Source: CAZWVA01 sp964636885 (GTDB lineage: Bacteria > Desulfobacterota_D > UBA1144 > Nemesobacterales > CSP1-2). From it: DNA of 13,824 nt. Where the stretch lies: contig CAZWVA010000068.1 of assembly GCA_964636885.1 (NCBI GenBank), forward strand, positions 1 to 13,824. The letters are read 5' to 3'. A program made the position numbers and the translations under genes. The notes under the pieces are model-generated. The model saw only the letters and a list, made by a program, of their open reading frames with translations. It had not been told where the DNA came from and made no database searches. Shown here piece after piece: positions 1-6,538 of the stretch. Positions within the stretch are counted from its first letter, which is position 1; each line of letters begins with the position of its first letter.

Positions 1-437
1 TCCGTAAGTGTTTCTATGGGCTTGCCCACAACCTCTACCTGGGCATTCATTACAGGAGCCGTATTTGAAACCAATCCCCTTACGAGTGTTGCGTTATTGG
101 GAAAGTGGTATGACGGCCTTGGCTTAAGGGTGATCTCTATTACAGGATTCTTTGGATCGAGAAAGGAGGTATCAACCGTTGCCTCTCCGGGAAGGTAGAA
201 CCCCGACTCGATACCGACATCGTAGTTGCCTGGGGTAAGATCGGTAAAGCAATAGTACCCGCTCAGGTTCTTAAAGGCCCTTATATTCCCCTGCTTTATC
301 ACCACCTCTATACGGCCAAGGGGCTCCCTCTCCGTAAAATCGTCAATCAACCTGACCGCAAGGGAAAGGGTGGTGGATACAACCTCTCCAAGATAAGCGG
401 TAAACCCATCCTTAACATAAGGGGTAATAATCACCAT
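1..437 (-). CDS. Partial beta-sandwich (carboxypeptidase-regulatory-like) protein, eCIS-linked
   Basis: About 145 codons are visible and the C-terminus lies beyond the left edge. The ATG at 437 sits 6 nt after the stop of the DUF4255 gene, and the purine-rich end of that gene (GGGGAAGTGAG) can serve as the ribosome site, so the two are probably translationally coupled. The first ~110 residues read as a beta-sandwich of the carboxypeptidase regulatory-like type, with the typical stretch GYYCFTDLTPGNYDVGIESG. A second, similar segment begins near residue 118 (LVRGLVSNTAPVMNAQVEVV). I see no signal peptide and no catalytic motif. Its place directly behind the cap gene suggests a structural or adaptor protein of the injection system; that is inference. 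The fold assignment is by eye and the exact function is unknown. Confidence 0.7.
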   Translation of the reverse strand, partial: MVIITPYVKDGFTAYLGEVVSTTLSLAVRLIDDFTEREPLGRIEVVIKQGNIRAFKNLSGYYCFTDLTPGNYDVGIESGFYLPGEATVDTSFLDPKNPVIEITLKPRPSYHFPNNATLVRGLVSNTAPVMNAQVEVVGKPIETLT

Positions 438-443
438 CCTATC

Positions 444-1043
444 TCACTTCCCCTTTGGTACTACATAAAAATGATCCATCTCTTTAGAAACCACCCTCTG
501 TGTACTCATGATACGCGTAGAATCTATACTTACGGGAGTAACCAGGTAACTCACAGATAGCCTGTAGGGCACATCCTGAAAGGTTGTCCATATCTTATTA
601 ACGTCGTCAATGGACATAGGATTAAGAAGGATCCTGAGCTCTTCATCTGTCCCTGCCAGGCTCCCACGGAGAACCGAACCGCTCAAGATGGCGTTATCGT
701 AGAAGATCCGCATCGCCCTTCCCAATATACTGTACTCTTCCAGGGTCCTCTCCGTTCTATCCGGGATTAGGCTTGAGGCATATGTCGTAAGCAGGTAATA
801 GAGGTCAAGGGTCAAAGGAGGATACCCTAGTTGAGTGGGGCCGATATCCTCCATCCCTCGATTCTTTAAATGGGGATTCTCCATGACGTTATATAGAAAG
901 AGGGTTAGACGGATCCCCTCGTCCTCCACATCGGCCGGCGATAGGAGGACGATAGAGTTAGCGGGGACGAGGTCGCTCATATTGTCCCTTAGGAGCGCAA
1001 TCAGAGTCTCTCCGACATCGGCGATCGCCGTGTAATCGGCCAT
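444..1043 (-). CDS. DUF4255/Pvc16-type tube-cap protein of a contractile injection system
   Basis: This 199-residue protein matches the Pvc16 N-terminal domain (DUF4255) over nearly its whole length. Visible family landmarks are FLYNVMENPHLKNRG (residues ~70-84), the YPPLTLDLYYLLTTYA block, the LGRAMRIFYDN helix, ELRILLNPMS and PYRLSVSYLVTPV near the C-terminus. In Afp and PVC particles the homologous Afp16/Pvc16 protein caps the inner tube and sheath and sets particle length. The start at 1043 has a GAGGAAC ribosome site about 10 nt upstream. The gene follows the cysteine-cluster gene by 47 bp and is 6 nt from the next gene, so it belongs to the leftward operon. Arginine codons are mixed (5 CGN, 7 AGR). 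No truncation or frameshift is seen. The family call is secure; a role in tube or sheath termination rests on homologues. Confidence 0.88.
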   Translation of the reverse strand: MADYTAIADVGETLIALLRDNMSDLVPANSIVLLSPADVEDEGIRLTLFLYNVMENPHLKNRGMEDIGPTQLGYPPLTLDLYYLLTTYASSLIPDRTERTLEEYSILGRAMRIFYDNAILSGSVLRGSLAGTDEELRILLNPMSIDDVNKIWTTFQDVPYRLSVSYLVTPVSIDSTRIMSTQRVVSKEMDHFYVVPKGK

Positions 1044-1090
1044 CGTTAACGGTTCCTCACTTTGGGTTTATGGTATGGAAGCCGGTATTT

Positions 1091-1564
1091 CTACACCTCA
1101 AAATCTAGCCAGATGCGCTTATCGTTTCGGCAGTCGCAATCTCGGCAGGGAACCGGACGGTTCTCATAGATGGAGCAGCGACAGGTTTTCCTTTCAAGAT
1201 GCACGCAGTATCCATCGGCACGGCGGGCGTTCATATACGGATGATGGAAATCCCACTTTACGATTCCTTCCTCGACATCCTGCTTTGAGAGGGCAAAAGG
1301 CAGCCGACAACAGGCGGCCTTGCACGGATGAACCCGATTCTCGCAATCGATCTTTACCTCGTCTTTAAACGTGTACTTATCCTGCTCGGACTCCTGTCTT
1401 ATAACGCCCATACCGGATTCGCGAGACCTCTCGACTAGTCGCTCCGCAACCCTCCTTTTTCGTTCATTGAGCTCCTCCTCCGTGAGCAAACCCTTTTCCA
1501 TTAAGAGTCCGATAAGCGCAACCCGTCGTATGCGGATCGAGCCCCGTTTAGCCGATCTAGTCAA
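1091..1564 (-). CDS. YkgJ-like cysteine-cluster protein in the eCIS operon
   Basis: The C-terminal ~85 residues carry a YkgJ-type (CxxxCC) metal or Fe-S cluster signature: DCENRVHPCKAACCRLPFAL, then DGYCVHLERKTCRC, then the closing NRPVPCRDCDC and RIWLDFE. Ten cysteines lie in ~72 residues. The N-terminal part is a charged helical region (MEKGLLTEEELNERKRR). The start is uncertain. The longest open frame begins at ATG 1654 but would overlap the eCIS_core gene by 98 nt. I prefer TTG 1564, which overlaps that gene's stop by 8 nt (TTGACTAG) and keeps the helix VALIGLLMEKG intact, giving 157 residues. ATG 1501 (136 residues, weak GGA ribosome site) is the alternative. Members of the family are thought to bind zinc or iron; no reaction is established. 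Position between the eCIS_core and cap genes suggests a role in handling a cysteine-rich cargo, which is inference. Confidence 0.75.
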   Translation of the reverse strand: MTRSAKRGSIRIRRVALIGLLMEKGLLTEEELNERKRRVAERLVERSRESGMGVIRQESEQDKYTFKDEVKIDCENRVHPCKAACCRLPFALSKQDVEEGIVKWDFHHPYMNARRADGYCVHLERKTCRCSIYENRPVPCRDCDCRNDKRIWLDFEV

Positions 1565-2519
1565 GACAAAACGGACCAACCTTGAAATTGCCGATCGTCG
1601 AAAAGAATAGAAAAGCAGAGCCTGATGGAACGCATCTGTAAGAACACCACGCACGCCATATTATGTTATCAAGCCCCAGCACCCTGCACAGTGGATTCCT
1701 GCAGGATCCCCTTCCACAATCCGCCACGGCACAGGCACGATCATCACAATGTTCGATCAGTGGACAACCGAGTATCGTCCCACAGCGGTACCGAATGTTT
1801 CTGGAATTGGTCTGCCGCTGAACTAGAGTATGGGTGGAATCAGATGATCTGGGCGTCAATACCGGAGTGGCCCGTGATGAACCGGATAGTCCGAACATCA
1901 CGCTCTCAGCCATCCGATTTGCCTCCCGTTCAAAACCGTCTAATGGGTTGCTGATGGATATGCCTCTCGGTTTGCGGGTGTCTGCCACTGGATGGAAATC
2001 CTGCTGTACCACATGGGTCAGTTCGTGTGCAAGGAGTCGCTTCCCTTCGGTAGACTGTGGGTTGTACTTCCCCGCTCCGAAGAAGATGTCCCGTCCTACT
2101 GTGTATGCAACTGCATTTAACCACTCTGCAGTCTCAGCCGCATGTGTATCGGTATGGACGCGAACACCGCTTAAGTCCTCTCCAAACCTCGATTCCATAA
2201 AAGTCCGTACCTCAGGCTCTAAAGGCCGCCCACCGCCCTTACGCTGTAAGATGTGTTTAGTAATGTTCTCTTCACGATGCGCGCTTTCAGACTGGCAATG
2301 ATCACAGGTTCCGCCGCAGGAGCATTCACGCCGGATTACCGGTTCATTTAGCAATCGCTGAAGGAACCCGTTGCCGTATGTGCGCTGTAGGGTGAGGAAC
2401 AAACCAGCCATTCCGTACGTCTTCGATATACGAGTTGTAGATGGAGACTGATTTCGGGTATTTTTCCCCGCCGCCTTTTCCTTACCACGCTCTTCGGCTA
2501 GTTTCACTTGCATAGCCAT
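1557..2519 (-). CDS. eCIS_core (DUF4157) protein with cysteine-rich C-terminal tail, putative cargo/effector
   Basis: This 320-residue protein has the DUF4157 domain now named eCIS_core at residues ~93-175. The FMESRFGEDLSGVRVHTD block leads to the HExxH zinc-metallopeptidase-like motif HELTHVVQQ (H165, E166, H169). A downstream FEREANRMAESVM segment resembles the usual third-ligand helix. Upstream is the CSCGGTCDHCQ cysteine motif (C66, C68, C72, C75) often seen in these proteins. After ~residue 235 the sequence becomes cysteine-rich: ten cysteines between 246 and 318, several at 5-6 residue intervals. The domain is widespread in proteins encoded in eCIS loci, where it is associated with loaded toxins or cargo. 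No signal peptide is seen, which fits intracellular loading into a particle. The start at 2519 follows the ATPase stop by 31 bp with a poor ribosome site; ATG 2513 is also possible. Arginine codons (23 CGN, 8 AGR) differ sharply from ntrB and ntrC. The C-terminal domain is not one I recognise. Confidence 0.85.
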   Translation of the reverse strand: MAMQVKLAEERGKEKAAGKNTRNQSPSTTRISKTYGMAGLFLTLQRTYGNGFLQRLLNEPVIRRECSCGGTCDHCQSESAHREENITKHILQRKGGGRPLEPEVRTFMESRFGEDLSGVRVHTDTHAAETAEWLNAVAYTVGRDIFFGAGKYNPQSTEGKRLLAHELTHVVQQDFHPVADTRKPRGISISNPLDGFEREANRMAESVMFGLSGSSRATPVLTPRSSDSTHTLVQRQTNSRNIRYRCGTILGCPLIEHCDDRACAVADCGRGSCRNPLCRVLGLDNIIWRAWCSYRCVPSGSAFLFFSTIGNFKVGPFCLD

Positions 2520-2550
2520 CTTCTAATGCGAGAATAACCGGATGTTTACC

Positions 2551-4785
2551 CTACGTGCTCCACTGAGATTCGTTCCACTTTATTCGTCCCAACTTTCGAT
2601 ATTCCTGTCGCACCGCCTGCATAAGGTGCATCATCTGTATGACCCCGCCATCACGGGCGGCGTAGAAAGCCGCCGTAAGGGCGATGTTCTTTATGTTTCC
2701 TCCGGGCAGCTTGACCTCACGGGCAAGGACGCCAAAGTCTATGTCACTTCCGAGCGGGGCTTCACTGGGAAAAACGACCTCCCATATGCGCCGCCTGTAT
2801 TCCTCGTTGGGGAACGGAAACTCAACGATAACATGTATACGCCGTACAAACGCCTCGTCCATATTCTGACGCAAGTTGGTCGCCAGGATGGTTATCCCCT
2901 CGTATTCCTCCATCTTCTGAAGCAGGTAACCGATCTCGATGTTTGCGTAACGATCGTGTGCGTCTTTGACCTCGGAGCGCTTCCCAAAGAGCGCATCAGC
3001 CTCGTCGAAGAAGAGAATGGCGTTACTCGTTTCGGCCTCGGTAAATATCCTGTCCAGGTTTTTCTCCGTCTCCCCTATGTACTTGCTTACTATCCTGGAG
3101 AGGTCGATCTTGTATAGATCGAGCCCTAGTTCATTCGAGATGATCTCCGCCGCCATGGTTTTCCCCGTACCGGAGGGTCCGCTAAAGAGAACGTTTAATC
3201 CCCTGCCGAGAGAAATCGTACGATCAAAACCCCATTCCCCATACACGATGTGCCTGTATTTGGCCTGATTGCATATATCCCTAAGCTGATTCATCTGATC
3301 GGAAGGAAGGACTATATCGTCCCAAGTGTACTTCGTCTCGATCTTCCGTGTAAGGGCACCGAGTCTCTGGTTGGACTGGGCACGGCATGCAGAATGAAGA
3401 TCCGCCATCGTGATCTCCCCATCAGACGACCGCCAGCGCGCCAGGTTCTCAGCCGTAACGATGGCATCCCGAATCTGTCCCGACGTGAAACGGAACTCGC
3501 TTGCCAGGGTTCCCAGATCAACATCCTCAGAAAGCCGATAATGCCCCCCCAGATGATCCTCCCAGAGGCGCCTTCTCTCACCATAATTCGGGGTAGAAAA
3601 CCCGACATCGATGAAAACGTGGTCGTTTAAAAGCCCTTGTGGCCTCCAGGGTCGCCTGCCCAGTAGAAACGTCAATCGGGAAAAGGTCCGAATCGCATCG
3701 AAAAAGGACATTAGCCTCTGCTCATATCTGTCATCTCCGATAAGGAGTGAGTCAAAATTCTCAAGGCAGAGAGCCGCCTGTTGAAGCACGGCCTCCCGAC
3801 CAAGCAAACACACAACTTCGTCAAACGGCATGTGTCCATTTAGTGCCTTCTCCATATCCCCCATAACCAAGGTGAGTCCAAGGCCACTGCAGACGGCCTC
3901 GGTAAGAGACCGTTTCCCCACCCCAGAGGGGCCGTATAGGTAAAAGACGACGTTCTTTCCGTCCGGGCTCGATTCTGTGAAGTGAGAAAGGATAAACGTC
4001 TGGATCCGATTTTTTACCTCTTCATTCACACTTAAAGACCCAAATCCCGTCTTAGGAGGGATAAGCCGGGCCAGGGAATTAAGCCGGGCATCTATATGAT
4101 CGAACCCGAGGAGGAGATTCACAACCCGGTCATCCAGCTTGAGGAACCGTGAGAGTAGTGGCATCGGGCCGTCGGTCGAACTATCGCTTATCTGTAGGAG
4201 CCGATATCTCAATAGTGGAGCCCTGGGATCAAAGGCCGACCTTGAGGCCAGCCTTTCCTCCGCTCCATGGCAAAGGAGATTGAGCACCAGGTCGACGCTC
4301 GGTTTCCTGCGGGTTACGTCGTCCTGAAGATAGGAATAGAGCCTTTCGTATCTGCTATCCACCTCCGGCGCAAGACAAGCGACAAGGCACATCTCCTCAA
4401 AGTGAGAGAGACGAAAAAGCCGGGAGAGATACGGCAAGGAGAGATAAACCCCTTCTTTAAGACTCGCGTCTCGTCTCTCCTTTATAATGGACTCGAGCCG
4501 GCTTAAGGACTCGATCAAACCCTCTTCTTCAGGGTTATCCGTATAGTTCCCCTCCTCCAAGGGGTAAGCGGTATCGGATAGCAATCCGGAGATTTCCTCC
4601 TCCGAAAGCACAAGTCCCTTAAATTGATCTAGAGGACTCGGAGGTTGCCGTTTTCTCCGTTTGAGTACCAGGATGTTTATTAGTAAACCGAGGCGTCTCA
4701 ACTCATCCGATAGATGTTCCCAACTGGTAGAATATGCCACCTTAGTATCGATACTATTTTGACTGTTTTGGACCGTTTCAGGCAT
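2551..4785 (-). CDS. Two-module AAA+ ATPase of eCIS (Afp15/Pvc15-like)
   Basis: This 744-residue protein has an N-terminal helical region (~1-240) and two AAA+ modules. Module 1 (~250-450) has a Walker A at 285-293 (GPSGVGKRS), but its Walker B position reads CLENFDS (~340-346), with E342-N343 where D-E is expected, so it probably hydrolyses ATP poorly or not at all. Module 2 (~485-735) is canonical: Walker A GPSGTGKT (536-543), Walker B LFFDEADALFG (D594, E595), sensor-1 ATN (N637), arginine pair R648-R649 and a GGNIK sensor-2 region near 695-699. The module 2 sequence resembles classic FtsH/p97-like AAA proteins. Afp15/Pvc15 ATPases are required for correct assembly of eCIS particles in the cytoplasm. 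It is the first gene of the visible leftward operon, with a 606-bp gene-free stretch upstream. No strong ribosome site precedes ATG 4785. Confidence 0.9.
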   Translation of the reverse strand: MPETVQNSQNSIDTKVAYSTSWEHLSDELRRLGLLINILVLKRRKRQPPSPLDQFKGLVLSEEEISGLLSDTAYPLEEGNYTDNPEEEGLIESLSRLESIIKERRDASLKEGVYLSLPYLSRLFRLSHFEEMCLVACLAPEVDSRYERLYSYLQDDVTRRKPSVDLVLNLLCHGAEERLASRSAFDPRAPLLRYRLLQISDSSTDGPMPLLSRFLKLDDRVVNLLLGFDHIDARLNSLARLIPPKTGFGSLSVNEEVKNRIQTFILSHFTESSPDGKNVVFYLYGPSGVGKRSLTEAVCSGLGLTLVMGDMEKALNGHMPFDEVVCLLGREAVLQQAALCLENFDSLLIGDDRYEQRLMSFFDAIRTFSRLTFLLGRRPWRPQGLLNDHVFIDVGFSTPNYGERRRLWEDHLGGHYRLSEDVDLGTLASEFRFTSGQIRDAIVTAENLARWRSSDGEITMADLHSACRAQSNQRLGALTRKIETKYTWDDIVLPSDQMNQLRDICNQAKYRHIVYGEWGFDRTISLGRGLNVLFSGPSGTGKTMAAEIISNELGLDLYKIDLSRIVSKYIGETEKNLDRIFTEAETSNAILFFDEADALFGKRSEVKDAHDRYANIEIGYLLQKMEEYEGITILATNLRQNMDEAFVRRIHVIVEFPFPNEEYRRRIWEVVFPSEAPLGSDIDFGVLAREVKLPGGNIKNIALTAAFYAARDGGVIQMMHLMQAVRQEYRKLGRIKWNESQWST

Positions 4786-4912
4786 GGGTTACATGGTTTC
4801 GGGATGGATTGGTCCGATCTGGATTCCTGGTATACCGTAAGGCTCCGCCACTTCAGTCACATACGATGGGACTTCGCAAAACGGCTATAGATTCCAACTG
4901 AAATCGTGCCAA

Positions 4913-4928
4913 CCCTATACCCCATGTC
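4913..4928 (-). repeat. Second copy of the promoter-region motif GACATGG..TATAGGG
   Basis: The minus strand reads GACATGGGGTATAGGG here and GACATGGTATAGGG at 5146-5133, where it spans the end of the -35 box and the spacer of the leftward promoter. The copies differ by a 2-bp insertion and have the same orientation, about 220 bp apart. They could be two binding sites for one regulator, or chance. Confidence 0.3.
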
Positions 4929-5080
4929 TTTAAAAATAGAGTTTGAAGATACTAACCTAGGAATGAGCCTATGCCTGTTCGCTACGATTAGAGGTGAAAA
5001 TCAGGGCAAAGATAACATAGGTTTATTATCGATTCGAATAGGGAGAGGAGATGTAATGATTCACTCCTAGACAGCATTAC

Positions 5081-5183
5081 GCGTCTTTAATCCTCCACAC
5101 GATCGGACGACTAATATCCATTTAATCAAAATCCCTATACCATGTCAAGGGTTTTTTCTCGATGCCACGTAAATTAAAGACGC
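5081..5183. repeat. 11-bp inverted repeat flanking the leftward promoter
   Basis: GCGTCTTTAAT at 5081-5091 is the exact reverse complement of ATTAAAGACGC at 5173-5183, with partial further matching beyond (TAA after one mismatch). The 81 bp between the arms contain the whole leftward promoter. One arm would lie roughly 20-30 bp downstream of the transcription start and the other upstream of the -35 box, an arrangement seen with operators that act by DNA looping. A chance occurrence is possible. Confidence 0.45.
5120..5148 (-). promoter_or_regulatory. Leftward sigma70-like promoter, likely for the eCIS operon
   Basis: On the minus strand a perfect -35 box TTGACA (5148-5143) is followed by exactly 17 bp and then TTAAAT (5125-5120), which matches four of six positions of the -10 consensus. 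It points at the ATPase gene. Transcription would begin near 5112, leaving a leader of about 330 nt. It is the best promoter match found upstream of the eCIS block. Confidence 0.5.
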
Positions 5184-5324
5184 TTAACGTAGCAAAAAAC
5201 CAAAAGTAATTCAATAATCACCTATAGTTAAAATATGAAAAGGCGTTTAATAGAACCACAGATACAATCGATGAATGCGACTCGGTGTACGTCATAAAGG
5301 GGAAAAGGCCGAGATACCCATAGT

Positions 5325-5352
5325 TTGAATCCTTCTAAAATCCCAATAATAA
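5325..5352 (+). promoter_or_regulatory. Candidate promoter for ntrB
   Basis: TTGAAT (5325-5330) is followed by 16 bp and TAATAA (5347-5352); an overlapping TAATAT (5350-5355) would give a 19-bp spacer. It lies 40 bp before the ntrB start. Both boxes are imperfect, so this is a weak call based on position and AT-richness. Confidence 0.3.
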
Positions 5353-5391
5353 TATCTGTGTTATCGGAATAAAGTAGGACAAGCCCTGTCT

Positions 5392-6498
5392 ATGAGAAAG
5401 ACGACCAAAATGGAAGAGGGTTTCTTCAGGGAGGTCCTCGATTCGCTTCCCGATGGGATCATAGTACTCGACAGGTCATTCTCGGTTTTAAGCATAAACG
5501 ATACCGCGGAGAGTATATTTAAGATATCGAGGGAAAAGGCCATTGGTAAACCGTCCCTTGCCTTCCTCCCGGAAGAGATAGAAGAAACCGTGCAAAAGGC
5601 GCTAAAAGAGGAGCGTACGGTCTTTGGAGACGAGATAAATCCGGTTTTAAGGGGCGGAGAAAGGATCCGGATCCAACCGGTGGTCACCCCACTGTTCTCC
5701 GAACAGGGCAGCCCCTTGGGTGTTATCGTGCAGGTAAGGGACCTATCGGGAGTAAAATTCCTCAGCGAAAAAACCCTACAGCAGACCTCCACATCCACAC
5801 TCGAAGGCCTTATCGTCGGACTCGCGCACGAGTTGAAAAACCCCTTGAGCGGAATAAGGGGGGCTGCACAGATAATAGCGGAAGAAACGGCAAGTGAAGA
5901 GGAGAGGATAAAATGCGCCAAGATAATCATTAAGGAGGCAGACAGGCTTAAAGCGCTTCTCGAAACCCTAAAACGGCTTGAGCCGTTTGCAAAAGAGGCT
6001 TTTAAGCCGGTAGATATACACGAGATCCTCTTAGAGATCATATTCCTTGAATCGAGATCAGTAGAGGAAAAGGACATTCACTTTATACAGAACTTCGATG
6101 TGACTCTTCCCTCGGTTCTAGGAGACAGGAATTCCCTCAAGCAGGTTTTTCTAAACCTCATAAAGAACGCAATCGAAGCGATTCCCGATAAACGGCTTCC
6201 CAAAAACCCTTCTTCCAAGCCTCAGGGAACCATAGAGATTTCCACAAGATGGATTACGGACTATAAGTTCAAAAACGAAAACGCTATATCCATAGAGATA
6301 AAGGACAACGGGACGGGGATACCGAGGGAGGCGCTGGAAAAAATCTTCAGTCCCTTTTATACTACCAAGAAAGAGGGCACAGGGCTTGGCCTATTTTTCG
6401 CATATCAGATAATAGCGAAACACGGAGGGGCGATACTCGTGGAAAGCGAGTTGGGAAAGGGAACGGTATTTAAGGTCTATCTGCCGATAAGCCAATAA
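5392..6498 (+). CDS. ntrB: NtrB-like PAS sensor histidine kinase
   Basis: This 368-residue cytoplasmic kinase has a PAS domain (~13-115), a HisKA dimerisation region and a HATPase domain. The H-box AHELKNPLSGIRGAAQII, with the phospho-accepting H146, is close to the NtrB/GlnL signature. ATP-binding boxes are the N-box NLIKNAIEAI (N255, N259), the G1 box DNGTGIP (305-311), the F-box FSPFYTTKKEG and the G2 box GTGLGL (329-334). There are no membrane segments, as in NtrB, which senses nitrogen status through PII protein in well-studied bacteria and phosphorylates NtrC. The start ATG 5392 has only a distant AGGA; ATG 5410 is possible. The gene lies 40 bp before an NtrC homologue in the same direction, supporting a kinase-regulator pair. 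Arginine codons are mostly AGA/AGG (14 of 18). It might instead serve another NtrBC-like process, as no glnA or glnB is in view. Confidence 0.85.
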   Translation: MRKTTKMEEGFFREVLDSLPDGIIVLDRSFSVLSINDTAESIFKISREKAIGKPSLAFLPEEIEETVQKALKEERTVFGDEINPVLRGGERIRIQPVVTPLFSEQGSPLGVIVQVRDLSGVKFLSEKTLQQTSTSTLEGLIVGLAHELKNPLSGIRGAAQIIAEETASEEERIKCAKIIIKEADRLKALLETLKRLEPFAKEAFKPVDIHEILLEIIFLESRSVEEKDIHFIQNFDVTLPSVLGDRNSLKQVFLNLIKNAIEAIPDKRLPKNPSSKPQGTIEISTRWITDYKFKNENAISIEIKDNGTGIPREALEKIFSPFYTTKKEGTGLGLFFAYQIIAKHGGAILVESELGKGTVFKVYLPISQ

Positions 6499-6538
6499 AT
6501 GGGGCGAGGTACACCATCGCCTAGGATCGTGTAAAGGG

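Larger units (their letters stand above)
4786..5391. other. 606-bp gene-free stretch between the eCIS operon and ntrB
   Basis: No credible coding region is seen on either strand. The stretch contains a leftward sigma70-like promoter (5120-5148), an 11-bp inverted repeat bracketing it (5081-5091 and 5173-5183), an imperfect direct repeat of part of that promoter (4913-4928), and a weaker rightward promoter candidate near ntrB (5325-5352). The region is AT-rich towards its right half. If the leftward promoter is used, the ATPase messenger would have a leader of about 330 nt. I see no tRNA, integrase site or riboswitch that I can name. Confidence 0.6.

Noticed and set aside
4894..4911. Minus-strand TGGCAC followed by TTGG, resembling a sigma54 promoter upstream of the ATPase
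   Set aside because: The spacing is about 3 nt too long and the conserved GC of the -12 element is missing, so it does not fit the sigma54 consensus despite the nearby NtrC.
5361..6077. 238-codon minus-strand open frame opposite ntrB
   Set aside because: It is serine-rich antisense translation of a strongly conserved kinase gene and shows no domain of its own.
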